From NCBI RefSeq assembly GCF_913773635.1, contig NZ_CAJYGQ010000011.1, positions 239,330-303,329 of the forward strand: 64,000 nucleotides of DNA, in the 5' to 3' direction. Shown one piece after another: positions 45,547 through 53,989 of this stretch. Each line of letters begins with the position of its first letter. Position 1 is the first letter of the stretch. Origin of the DNA: an uncultured Mucilaginibacter sp. Lineage in GTDB: Bacteria; Bacteroidota; Bacteroidia; Sphingobacteriales; Sphingobacteriaceae. Under the pieces are notes generated by a model, which was not told where the DNA came from, did no database searches, and worked only from the letters and a program-made list of their open reading frames with translations. Made by a program: the position numbers and the translations under genes.

Positions 45547-46362
45547 TTACTTCTGCTTCTTGAATTTATAAAAAATCACCTTGCCACTTTCGGTATCAAC
45601 CATTGCATAGCCTGCTCGCATACCCAAATAAATGTGCTTTGAATCTTTAACTGCAACTGAATTAGGGTATAAATAGCGCCAAAATAGCCTATCTGCTATA
45701 AGTTGTGCCTTCCAATCACGTATGATATAAAATCGCTCTAGTGTAGCCAGATAGATTGCTTCCTCATGTATCACATAAGCCATAGGAGCGTCGTCAAGCT
45801 TTAATACCTCCTTGTAATTAACCTCATTTTTTTTAACCTCTATATCATTAAAACTACCATAGCTGGACGACATATGTGCCAATCCTTCTACCGTGTAAAG
45901 CGTACCTTTATACTCAAACACATCTTTGATGTTTCCTGGTTTAATAGGTATTAATCTGATTTTTGCAGCTTTACCATTATTGATAAATGCTATTCCCTGA
46001 TAATATATGCCTTCTTTTGGTAATGCAAGTTTCCCGTTCACTGTCATGTGTTTGACATTGGTATCTATAGGGTCATAATATAGACCTCCACCAAACTCAC
46101 CATGATCTTCACCAATCAAACTACCGCCTGCTACTTTAATTCTAACTGATGTTTTGTTGTAGGTTTCTTTGCTGATCTTCAAGTAGCCATTGGTTATTGA
46201 CACTTTGAAATACTGATCTACTATGTTATTCCACTCATTCAATTGCTTGCCATAAGGTGCTGGTATAGATACTTCTTCAAAGTCATCCAATGAGTAAGTT
46301 TGAGCTGTCGAGTGTTGCGTCATCAAGACGAATACAGTTACCAGCAAAGCAAAGTATTTCAT
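45547..46362 (-). CDS. Secreted protein of unknown function
   Basis: The 271-residue product has a signal peptide (MKYFALLVTVFVLMTQHSTA, cut before QT). The mature part is beta-rich, with several short hydrophobic strands (GLYYDPID, AYVIHEEAIYLATLERFYII, IYLGMRAGYAMVD) that suggest a small propeller or beta-sandwich. I recognise no family or catalytic motif. It is transcribed alone with a conserved upstream block (copy C) before it. Its role in the accessory region is unknown. Confidence 0.75.
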   Translation of the reverse strand: MKYFALLVTVFVLMTQHSTAQTYSLDDFEEVSIPAPYGKQLNEWNNIVDQYFKVSITNGYLKISKETYNKTSVRIKVAGGSLIGEDHGEFGGGLYYDPIDTNVKHMTVNGKLALPKEGIYYQGIAFINNGKAAKIRLIPIKPGNIKDVFEYKGTLYTVEGLAHMSSSYGSFNDIEVKKNEVNYKEVLKLDDAPMAYVIHEEAIYLATLERFYIIRDWKAQLIADRLFWRYLYPNSVAVKDSKHIYLGMRAGYAMVDTESGKVIFYKFKKQK

Positions 46363-46879
46363 TGTGATATTATATTGGATATAAAGTTATAAGTAAATGC
46401 TAGCTTTGAAAGGTAAATAAGTTATTGAATGTCAAATGCATTTTTAAATTATAAAATGAAATTACACTTACTTGAAACACGTGGTGTTATAACGCCTTCA
46501 TATGAACTGTAGTTCAGTTTTGTTTTGGGAACAAGTAAAACATAACCCTCACTCATCAACCTTTAAATGCACACATTGGTAAGTAACAGGTCAAACAGCA
46601 TTTGTAAGCATCAATTAAGTAGCATTTAACTAAGTACCTTTTAATGTTAAATGAGTAAATATTTTTTTTTGTAGCACACTATAAAGCTATGTAGCTACAC
46701 CTTAATTCAATTTTAGGGTTGATAACAGCCCTTTTAATCAGGTGTGGTTAAATAAAGGGCTTGAATTTTTACAAGTCTTATTATTCCTTTCAGGCTTCAA
46801 AAGGAACAATGCTTTTTTTCGCATGAGTAATTACGATTTCTATGCGTTATTGAGTAGTATATACACGTAATATTGATGA
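46363..46879. other. Intergenic region with a third repeat block
   Basis: No gene is seen. Copy C of the upstream repeat (about 46460-46565: ATTACACTTACTTGAAAC, then CTTCATATGAACTG and CAACCTTTAAATG) lies here, in front of the gene at 46362. A further looser relative spans about 46676-46810, with the inverted pair AAGGGCTTG and AGCCCTTT. Confidence 0.5.
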
Positions 46880-47509
46880 TTAAGACTCAATATTTAAACT
46901 TAATAGCAAATCTCCATCTGGCGCTTTATAAACCATTATTTCTGCTAGCATCAAGTCTGCTATGTCATGTCCCCAAATTCCATATCTACCGTTAGTTTGA
47001 TTTCTGTTATAAACTGTGGTCCTTTTTTCAACAGGTATAGTCTTTACTGTTGCTGTAGCTTCCTCTTCTTCGAACAATTTATAGTATGCTTTACTGACTT
47101 CCATTACTAACTCACCTCTGGTAAAGCCATGTTTAGAATTAATCTTTAATCTGCATTCGTTAGTTAGGGGATAATCAATAAGTAATGTGATCGTATCATC
47201 TTTAACCACAATCTCATCTTTGTTGATCAATTGTTTTATGTCTTTTTCAGGATGCTCAATTTTTACGAATGGAATGAATCCTTTAGGATAGTCAGTAAGA
47301 TTACTAGTCTTAACCATAAAATCAATTGTTAAGATTAAGCTTCCCAGGTTATTATGGCTTTTCTCAGATGCTTGCTGTTCAAGTCTGGTTAAAAGATCGC
47401 TGTAATCTTTGGTTGTGTCAGCTGCTGACCTTGTATTCGAGCCGTTTTCCTGAGCTTTGCAAACAGATGATGTAAGTAATAGAAGACAGATTGCTATTTT
47501 GTAGAACAT
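46880..47509 (-). CDS. Secreted protein of unknown function
   Basis: I start at ATG 47509 (MFYKIAICLLLLTSSVCKA), giving a clear signal peptide cut before QE; an ATG 24 bases upstream would put eight polar residues before it. The mature protein, about 190 residues, has alternating beta strands, a KTIPVEKRTTVYNRN segment and an IWGHDIADLMLAEIMVY segment. No family or active site is recognised. It is flanked on both sides by decayed, non-coding sequence. Confidence 0.7.
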   Translation of the reverse strand: MFYKIAICLLLLTSSVCKAQENGSNTRSAADTTKDYSDLLTRLEQQASEKSHNNLGSLILTIDFMVKTSNLTDYPKGFIPFVKIEHPEKDIKQLINKDEIVVKDDTITLLIDYPLTNECRLKINSKHGFTRGELVMEVSKAYYKLFEEEEATATVKTIPVEKRTTVYNRNQTNGRYGIWGHDIADLMLAEIMVYKAPDGDLLLSLNIES

Positions 47510-47533
47510 GATAAGTTGGTTTTGTAAACACAA

Positions 47534-47702
47534 GTTTAATAAATTTTACGAATGTTACAGTTTGAGCTATAGCAGCTTGTTCTTTATAAGTTAATATAGG
47601 CAAGTCAGCAATCAAGTAGCTGCACATTATTTATTATATACTACTTATACTATACCATGTGTTCAGAAAATGTGCAGGCATGTCAATTCAACAAATCATC
47701 AA
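47534..47702. other. Decayed intergenic segment
   Basis: Bases 47598-47635 resemble 44543-44577 (shared AGTAGCTGCA after a TAGGCAAG), so the same remnant occurs on both sides of the tRNA fragment. No intact gene is seen. Confidence 0.45.
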
Positions 47703-48003
47703 TTACTTACTTTGTACGGGTTGTTCAAATTCTGAATTGAACTTAATAATTTGCTCCTTGGGTTTATCCTCAACATCCTTCAACAAAGTATCATCAACAA
47801 ATATCAGCTTACAGTTAACTCGTCTGCAATGACTGTTTCGATATGTTTATAACAATTAAAATACGACCATTCGATTGGCTTAGGTGAATAGAGGTAACTC
47901 TCCATATAATTCCAATGGACTTCTGTTGCACTTCGCCATATCAAGGTAAATTGCTTCTTACAAGGCATATGTACAGCTGCCCTTGCTCGTTTATGCCAAC
48001 ATC
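47703..48003 (-). pseudogene. Frameshifted gene remnant
   Basis: Three minus-strand frames join into one protein-like sequence: DVGINEQGQLYICLVR, then (frame change near 47957) FTLIWRSATEVHWNYMESYL continuing through PKPIEWSYFNCYKHIETVI, then (frame change near 47824) CKLIFVDDTLLKDVEDKP ending in PVQSK and a stop at 47703. There is no in-frame start codon at the upper end. The sequence between the breaks is unusually protein-like for chance. The family is unknown; the size and composition would fit a small immunity-type or regulatory protein, but that is a guess. Confidence 0.65.
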
Positions 48004-48117
48004 TTTAATTTAGTCTATATCCATAATATAAATGCAATTCAACAAATCTCAACTTTAGTCTTTATAGAGGGTGTTTGAATGTTGAATTGATGCTGTCTTT
48101 AAGCGTGACAGATACGA

Positions 48118-48714
48118 TTAATAACGAATTTCAACTACACCAAGCGTGTAAGGATTAACCCTGTAGTAAGCAATTACTTCAAACTTATTGTTTACTTCAT
48201 GGCAAACCCAAGCATTCGGATGATTAGGATCTGCGTCAGTTGGGTTTACTACTTTTACAAATATACTACCGCGCTTGGCTGAATCGCACTTATGACTGAG
48301 CTCTCGAACATTTGTTTTGTTCATCACCGCTTGATAGATACGATCCTCGCTTTGAATTCTGAAGAGTGAATCAACACTGGTGTCAAAACTTGCTCTCCAT
48401 TGCTTACCCAACTTCTTCTCCAATGCTTTTGTCATTACAGCATTATAAGCATCTGCTCCATTGACGTTAGACCTGGAGATGATGCAACCAGCAATAGTCT
48501 TCATTCGAAACCCCATCGTGTTAGCAACAGCCACTTGTTCCTTAGCAACTGTCAATTCTTCACCATAGCTTAAAAGCTGAAGCTTCCCTTGTCTTTTATC
48601 CCACTGCGCTGTAAAGTAGTTATAGCGCGTAAACAAACCATATTGCAAGTGTAGGAAGGTACAGGCAGCTATAACTACAAAAGCAAATATGATGACGGTG
48701 GCTTTAAGCTTCAT
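48118..48714 (-). CDS. Membrane-anchored protein of unknown function
   Basis: The 198-residue product has an N-terminal hydrophobic helix (VIIFAFVVIAACTFLHL) that could be an anchor or signal, followed by a soluble domain with YGEELTVAKEQVAVANTMGF and a C-terminal VNPYTLGVVEIRY. The internal Cys in IAAC could be a lipobox, but the preceding residues fit only loosely. No family is recognised. It is transcribed alone on the minus strand. Confidence 0.7.
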   Translation of the reverse strand: MKLKATVIIFAFVVIAACTFLHLQYGLFTRYNYFTAQWDKRQGKLQLLSYGEELTVAKEQVAVANTMGFRMKTIAGCIISRSNVNGADAYNAVMTKALEKKLGKQWRASFDTSVDSLFRIQSEDRIYQAVMNKTNVRELSHKCDSAKRGSIFVKVVNPTDADPNHPNAWVCHEVNNKFEVIAYYRVNPYTLGVVEIRY

Positions 48715-48799
48715 ATAGGTTTAATCAAGTTAGCATTTCCTTTTACAAGTTAAGACGTTTACCCCTGTTTGCAATGAATTGTCAATTGTTTGGATAGCA

Positions 48800-49471
48800 T
48801 CAATCAGTCCTTGGTGGTGCAAAGTATCCTTGTATCACATCTTTAGTGTCTTTACTCATAGCATCTCTGCGTCTACCTATCCATATGTCACCATATCGCT
48901 TTGCATAGTATATCAGTCCATCACTTTGTTGTTTTCTTATGTATCCATCCGCTAACAAGTCTTCAGCAGTAAAGTTGGCATCCTCAAAATCATCTTCAAA
49001 GTGAATATGCTCATCATCAGCTAGTATCCATTCAAAGTCTTGTAAGTTGTAATGCTTACTCCCTAGCTTCTCATAAGGGAAGGGTTTGCTTAGATCAGAC
49101 TCCCAGCTAAAGCGCTTGCGCTCTCCATGCTGCTGCATCTTATGACATATAATTTCAGAGCGGATGTATGAAGGGTCGTATAGCCATAGCTGCAAATCAT
49201 ACGGCACATTAAGTTTATCAAAGGTCTTTTGCCACTCGCTGTAAGCAGTCACTAGCTTTGCGATGATGAGCTTATAGAACCATAACGGTGGATGCCGCTT
49301 TACCAAGTTATAAAAAGGAGAAACTGTATACCGCTCATACGTGTGGCGACCTCGCTCAGTAAGAAAGTATTTAGTATGAGGTTCTTTGATAAGTTCTCCC
49401 CATCTGTCTAAATGATGAACTCTACGTTTCCAGCCTCTTACTTTCTTCTTTTGTGAGTGATAAAATTTCAT
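48800..49471 (-). CDS. Soluble protein of unknown function
   Basis: The 223-residue product is highly basic at its start (MKFYHSQKKKVRGWKRRVHH) and acidic in its last third (ADDEHIHFEDDFEDANFTAEDL). It contains many aromatic residues and no membrane segment or known motif. It lies 3 bases downstream of the TPR gene, so the two are cotranscribed and probably act together. Confidence 0.7.
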   Translation of the reverse strand: MKFYHSQKKKVRGWKRRVHHLDRWGELIKEPHTKYFLTERGRHTYERYTVSPFYNLVKRHPPLWFYKLIIAKLVTAYSEWQKTFDKLNVPYDLQLWLYDPSYIRSEIICHKMQQHGERKRFSWESDLSKPFPYEKLGSKHYNLQDFEWILADDEHIHFEDDFEDANFTAEDLLADGYIRKQQSDGLIYYAKRYGDIWIGRRRDAMSKDTKDVIQGYFAPPRTD

Positions 49472-49474
49472 GTA

Positions 49475-50347
49475 TTATTCTAATTCAAGCACAACTTCTG
49501 AATACTCACATAAAGTTATAACACTCCAATCGGTTAGCACGTGCACTAGCACCGGTTTATTTATGGCAGCAAAACCAATATAACGTTCAGACGGCGTTTC
49601 CCGCTCTTCGATATCTTGATCATGATCTTTATGTGCTACACCTTCGCTGCACTGTTTACATAGATACCGAATGGTCGACCAGTCTTCCATTTCAATCTCT
49701 GCGGCCTCGCAGAATTCTTCTAACTTGTCTATATCACTTTGTCTGCTTGTATAAATGGTAACCGAATAAGTTTTGTATTCTGATGGTTTTAGAAGCTTGA
49801 GTTCATTAAGTACCGAATATTCTACTCCATTGCTGATACGAGTTCCCACTGGTGCACCGTCATTAAGTATCATGTCTCCGAATCGGTGCCCGCTTGTCGC
49901 TAACGGCACGTTTAGAATAATAGCTCTTGCTGGATCAATTCGCTTGCACCATACCACCTCACCTGCATCATCAGGGTTTAACCTTACAGGGATGTTTCTT
50001 AAATCCATACAAGGCTCTTCGTCATTAATTTGAAGTTCCAGCCCAAATTTCGTCCATGCTGTTCTCGCTGTACACCAATCTTCCAAAGCAGTTGCAGCAA
50101 TGCCCAGATTCCACCAAGCAGCTTCGCTTTCGGTGTCAAGTTCCACAGCTCTTTTATTGTGCTGGTAAGACAATTGCCAGTTACCTTCGTACTTATAGTA
50201 TAGTCCCAAGTTGTAGTGTGGTGTTGCCCATTCAGGTGCAGCTTCTATAGCTTTTAAGTACAAGCTAACAGCTTCTTCTTTTTGATCTTGTTCTCCAAGT
50301 GAAATGGCTTGCTCAAGAAGTTCTTGTGCCAATGTATTATTGCTCAT
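49475..50347 (-). CDS. TPR protein with unknown C-terminal domain
   Basis: The 290-residue product has three tetratricopeptide units in residues about 1-115 (EEAVSLYLKAIEAAPEWATP, HYNLGLYYKYEGNW, AAWWNLGIAATALEDWCTA). A beta-rich domain follows, with WCKRIDPARAIILNVPLAT and SGHRFGDMILNDG and a Cys pair in YLCKQCSEG. The TPR part should bind another protein. I do not recognise the second domain with certainty. It is the first gene of a two-gene unit with the basic protein downstream. Confidence 0.78.
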   Translation of the reverse strand: MSNNTLAQELLEQAISLGEQDQKEEAVSLYLKAIEAAPEWATPHYNLGLYYKYEGNWQLSYQHNKRAVELDTESEAAWWNLGIAATALEDWCTARTAWTKFGLELQINDEEPCMDLRNIPVRLNPDDAGEVVWCKRIDPARAIILNVPLATSGHRFGDMILNDGAPVGTRISNGVEYSVLNELKLLKPSEYKTYSVTIYTSRQSDIDKLEEFCEAAEIEMEDWSTIRYLCKQCSEGVAHKDHDQDIEERETPSERYIGFAAINKPVLVHVLTDWSVITLCEYSEVVLELE

Positions 50348-50422
50348 TTTAATCTAGGTGCGGCTAATATAACGTTTTTACAAGTTAATGCAATTACACC
50401 CGGTGTTACAAACGATTCAGGC

Positions 50423-51016
50423 TCAATCGTTAACTTTAGGATGCAAGAACGTAATATCAGCGGGAGTTCTAGGTGGTGGAGGTGGATACTGTATAGTAGT
50501 TTCAAATCGAGGCGTGTCCTGTGTCTTTCTAAGCTTCAAATTACGATAGCTGTCTGAAATCCAATTGAACACTTTTCCTACATTATTTGGGAGGCTTGCA
50601 GCTTGTGCTCTTATATGCTTTGTTTTATTGTTGTAGTGGATGATAAACTCTAAACTTTGATCATCAACTGTATGCTCGTAGGATGTATCAAGCTGCTTGT
50701 AACGTATCTGCTCTAACTTCATGTTAAGCGTATCCCATAAAGCTTTATTTACTTTGCCTAAATAATAACCCACAATCTTAAACTTGTCCTCTGGGCGATT
50801 AGTTCGAGATAGGACTTGCCCACCATAATACTTGTAAGTAAGCGAACTATCAATACTCACTGCTGTATACTGACACGGACCGAAGCAACCACCAGTGGCT
50901 ACTTCTATTTTGATTATCTCATTGTCTCTACTTTCTTGCTTATGACAGGCAGATAGCAAGCACGAGGCTATAACTAAGTAGGTATATGCTTTATAAGTGA
51001 CGGTTGGTAGGTTCAT
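50423..51016 (-). CDS. DUF6438-like lipoprotein
   Basis: The 197-residue product has a lipoprotein signal ending in LLSACHKQ and then a domain with GGCFGPCQYTAVSIDSS, the cysteine-containing C-F-G-P-C pattern that I associate with the DUF6438 family. A C-terminal tail is rich in proline (YPPPPPRTP). The function is unknown; it should sit in the envelope. A degenerate fragment of the same gene occurs at 44557-44643. Its start overlaps the start region of the divergent plus-strand gene. Confidence 0.75.
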   Translation of the reverse strand: MNLPTVTYKAYTYLVIASCLLSACHKQESRDNEIIKIEVATGGCFGPCQYTAVSIDSSLTYKYYGGQVLSRTNRPEDKFKIVGYYLGKVNKALWDTLNMKLEQIRYKQLDTSYEHTVDDQSLEFIIHYNNKTKHIRAQAASLPNNVGKVFNWISDSYRNLKLRKTQDTPRFETTIQYPPPPPRTPADITFLHPKVND

Positions 51017-51060
51017 GGTTTACTAACTGCAATGTAGCAATCTTTCCTTATCTTCATACC

Positions 51061-51591
51061 ATGAAGCGCTTGGTCTCGATACGCAGACTGCAAATGTTTA
51101 AACTTATCTTGCAGTGTATTTTTGTCTTGTTTCTTTCCACAGCTACTTTACTAGTAGGTATAGGAATGAGTAGCACACATATAGACCTAAATCGTGCCAA
51201 GCACAGGACAGGTCAAGTGACATCTATGGAAGAAACACCTAATAAGAACGGTCGGTCTAACTTAACCTTACGGATTCAAGGTGACGAACATCGATATTCT
51301 TTATATCGTTTCTCACAAGAGTACAAACCACTGATGGAAAAACTTAGTATTGGAGATGCGGTAACCATCTATTACAACGCATCAAACTCAACAAGCATGA
51401 ACTATGAGGTATATCAAATTAATACATCACGTGGCGTTGTTTATTCAAAGAGTGAACATGAAAATCGGGAGCAGCTTGCCGGGCGGTATATCGCGATACC
51501 AGGAGGAATATTAGTATTTGTTGGTGGATATTATGATATTAGGAAGCGCTACAAAAAATTAAACGACCGCCAAGTTGTAAAAGTATCATGA
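51061..51591 (+). CDS. Two-helix membrane protein (DUF3592-like)
   Basis: From ATG 51061 the product is 176 residues: one membrane helix near the start (ILQCIFVLFLSTATLLVGIG), an extracytoplasmic beta domain (GQVTSMEETPNKNG, EHRYSLYRFSQEY, LSIGDAVTIYYNA), and a second hydrophobic helix near YIAIPGGILVFVGGYY followed by a basic tail. The arrangement resembles DUF3592-type proteins. An upstream ATG at 51004 would overlap the divergent gene and lacks coding character. Its stop overlaps the next start (ATGA). Confidence 0.72.
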   Translation: MKRLVSIRRLQMFKLILQCIFVLFLSTATLLVGIGMSSTHIDLNRAKHRTGQVTSMEETPNKNGRSNLTLRIQGDEHRYSLYRFSQEYKPLMEKLSIGDAVTIYYNASNSTSMNYEVYQINTSRGVVYSKSEHENREQLAGRYIAIPGGILVFVGGYYDIRKRYKKLNDRQVVKVS

Positions 51592-52016
51592 AGCACCTCC
51601 TTATCATAGCCTTTTTAGCCTTGTTCACTTGTAAAGCATCAGCGCAGAACGATACGATTATAGATAAGGGCAGAACGAATTATGATTCGGTTAAAGTTCG
51701 CGTATACAACAACACCCGCTACTATCTCAAGAGTTATAAGATCATATTGGGTAATCAATCATACACATTCGCTGACATTCGCAGTCATCAATATTCTGAT
51801 TACAAGTCACTCCCTTACCTACCAGACCATTATCGGAAAGATGTAAGGTTTGTACGCAAACGATTGTTACAGTACGATGAATGGATCAACCTGTTAGTCG
51901 TTCCAACCGATTTTATTGGGGAGGGAGAACTTACATCTGGTCATGCAACAATAAAGGTTAAGCTAAAAAAGCTTGATGGTAAATGGGTTACGGAGAGTGA
52001 CCTTGTGAAGTCCTAA
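51588..52016 (+). CDS. Small secreted protein of unknown function
   Basis: The 142-residue product has a signal peptide (MKHLLIIAFLALFTCKASA, cut before QN) and a beta-rich mature domain. Its start overlaps the end of the upstream membrane-protein gene by 4 bases, so translation is coupled and the two products probably work together in the envelope. No family is recognised. Confidence 0.75.
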   Translation: MKHLLIIAFLALFTCKASAQNDTIIDKGRTNYDSVKVRVYNNTRYYLKSYKIILGNQSYTFADIRSHQYSDYKSLPYLPDHYRKDVRFVRKRLLQYDEWINLLVVPTDFIGEGELTSGHATIKVKLKKLDGKWVTESDLVKS

Positions 52017-52019
52017 TCT

Positions 52020-52742
52020 CTAGAAGAGGCTACCTTGAATACCATTGATCGGTGTCTTATCCCTTACAGGCTCAAACGGCTTATCAAACTTAGGTGCAGC
52101 TTCCTTTACAGGTCTAAGCCATATATAGCTTTGCTCAGGTTCTGTAAACTCAATGTAGTAAGGCACGTGATAGCCATTAACCAGTTTGGTACTCACTTTA
52201 TAACCTCTATAGAAGTCGTTAGTTAAAGAGTTCATATGGGCTATTTCACCTTGTAAAGAGTTAAGGAGCATGTTCACTAACGCCATCTTGCAACAAGTAA
52301 TGTCAAGGTCTGCACCATAGAGCTTTAAGCGCCTGTTAATCTTTGCCGCACTAAGTAGCATCCTACCACTTCCACAAGCACAATCAGCAACGGTTTGTCC
52401 TTCGGTTGGATTCCCTACGCTGATAGCTGCCATCATATCACAGATAGGCTCTGGTGTAAAGTACTGACCATTGTGTCCATTACTTATAGCTTGCATGTAC
52501 AACTCGCCAAGTGGGTCTGAAAAGTTCTCTGACAAGTCGCCAACAAGCTTTACAAGGTTAACAAGTTCGTTTACCTTCTTATGATTGCGGTATGTTTCGA
52601 GTGCTACTTGCTGTTCTGATTTATCCTCGGACCTTTTAAAAGGTAAAAGTGTCCAATCCAGCATTTCAGTAAAGGCAGTGTGCAGGGATTGTCCGTAAGC
52701 AAAACGCTCAAATGCCGTAACTAGTTGTTTAAAGTCTGTCAT
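52020..52742 (-). CDS. Short N-6 adenine methylase-like protein lacking the NPPY motif
   Basis: The 240-residue product has the SAM-binding motif I TVADCACGSGRMLLSA near residue 121 and the upstream NGQYFTPEPICDMMAA segment shared with HsdM-type methylases. The catalytic (N/D)PP(Y/F) motif is absent: after MNSLTND the sequence moves to a different C-terminal part. Small methylase-like proteins of this kind are common on Bacteroidota integrative elements, as I recall. It may bind SAM without methylating DNA. It is not part of the HsdM operon; a 220-base gap separates them. Confidence 0.78.
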   Translation of the reverse strand: MTDFKQLVTAFERFAYGQSLHTAFTEMLDWTLLPFKRSEDKSEQQVALETYRNHKKVNELVNLVKLVGDLSENFSDPLGELYMQAISNGHNGQYFTPEPICDMMAAISVGNPTEGQTVADCACGSGRMLLSAAKINRRLKLYGADLDITCCKMALVNMLLNSLQGEIAHMNSLTNDFYRGYKVSTKLVNGYHVPYYIEFTEPEQSYIWLRPVKEAAPKFDKPFEPVRDKTPINGIQGSLF

Positions 52743-52922
52743 TGCAGTAAGTTTATGTTCGAGTGAATTCTCGAAGCAACGAACTGCTGAACGGCAGCAC
52801 TAAGGCAAGGTGGAGATTGAGTAATTGCGGAGGATCCTGAAAGGAAACCCAATTAGGAGATACTACCTTGAAACGAAGTGACTATGTGATGGTGTGAAGC
52901 TAACTTTGAGTAGAGAATGATA

Positions 52923-52944
52923 GAAGTGTACCTAATTACACTTC
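52923..52944 (-). terminator. Hairpin after the HNH gene, candidate operon terminator
   Basis: A perfect 8-bp inverted repeat (GAAGTGTA at 52923-52930 with its complement at 52937-52944) lies 20 bases beyond the stop of the HNH gene. A T-rich but interrupted stretch follows on the minus strand, so termination is probable but not certain. The rest of 52743-52963 is non-coding. Confidence 0.5.
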
Positions 52945-52963
52945 ACTTGGAAGAATATAGTTG

Positions 52964-53989
52964 CTATAAAGCTAACAGTTGATCGTAAACACCCATCCAA
53001 TCTGGTTTGTTCAACATTTCTCTCAAAAAGCTTCTCTTTAAAAACTTCCTGTCATCATACTTATCTATTTCATAGTCGTCCAACGCATCTTTAAGTATCT
53101 GCTCATAAGTTTCACCTTTCTTTCTTTCATCGTTACGTTTAAATCTGTTGGCCAGTATCCTGAGTTCTGTTTTGCTGAACTGTCTTATCTCTTCATTGTA
53201 TCGGGAATCGATTTGAAAGAGCCAAGCCCATGTAGCAACTTTATCAGGATTATTATTGAAGTTTAAAACAACTTCACTTTGCTTTAATGCCAAATAACTA
53301 GTAGCACCAGCCGCTTTGATGGACACAGTTATTTCAAATTCATTTTCGAGAGGTTTGAAGGCATAAAATGATTTTCTTCCATTTTCAAAAGGATTATTTG
53401 TCGACTTGCACTTCTTATTGCATTTACCGCAAAGTGGAGGCAAATTCTTAAAATTAACCGATGAAAATGGGTATTCAGCTTTGGGTAAATAATGGTCATT
53501 GTCTTCCCTATAGTGTGACTCCGCACTTTCAACAGGAACTATTCCGCAACAAAGACAAAACTTGAAATCACCATTGTGTATTATTAGATCGTTGTAGTAA
53601 CTTAATTTTTCATTTGCACCTATTAAATCATTATAAAATTTAACCAACAACGGTTTCATTTTGCTTGCAACAACGGCTGCTAAAGTATATAATTCTCTAG
53701 GCTTTTCTTTCCCCTCACAAAGTGAATCAATGTCATTATTAATGACAAACGCTTCTTTAATATCTGCTCTTTCAGCTTTAGTTAAAGGCTTACATAGTTC
53801 GTAGATCTCATCAACATCCTCTTTAATCCAAGCTCTTTTTAAATAGATTTTCTCGAACTCTTCAGTTAATAAATCTTGGCATTTTATTCCTGCTTCGGCA
53901 CTACACCAAACATTGCATATTAGATGTTCAACGTGTTGTTGATAAATAAAGATATCATGACTATCAAGGGGCTTATATGTTCTGAGCAT
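52964..53989 (-). CDS. HNH endonuclease, effector of an ATPase-nuclease pair
   Basis: The 341-residue product has a treble-clef HNH centre: zinc Cys145 and Cys148 in FCLCCGI, catalytic Asp165-His166 in DNDHYLPK, Asn182 in FKNLPPL, and zinc Cys187 and Cys190 in CGKCNKKC. Helical regions flank it on both sides. Its ATG lies inside the end of the upstream ATPase gene (17-base overlap), so the two are translated together. HNH nucleases paired with such an ATPase occur in Septu (PtuB with PtuA) and in restriction-linked loci. It is the last gene of the five-gene operon and would cut nucleic acid once the ATPase is activated. Confidence 0.88.
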   Translation of the reverse strand: MLRTYKPLDSHDIFIYQQHVEHLICNVWCSAEAGIKCQDLLTEEFEKIYLKRAWIKEDVDEIYELCKPLTKAERADIKEAFVINNDIDSLCEGKEKPRELYTLAAVVASKMKPLLVKFYNDLIGANEKLSYYNDLIIHNGDFKFCLCCGIVPVESAESHYREDNDHYLPKAEYPFSSVNFKNLPPLCGKCNKKCKSTNNPFENGRKSFYAFKPLENEFEITVSIKAAGATSYLALKQSEVVLNFNNNPDKVATWAWLFQIDSRYNEEIRQFSKTELRILANRFKRNDERKKGETYEQILKDALDDYEIDKYDDRKFLKRSFLREMLNKPDWMGVYDQLLAL

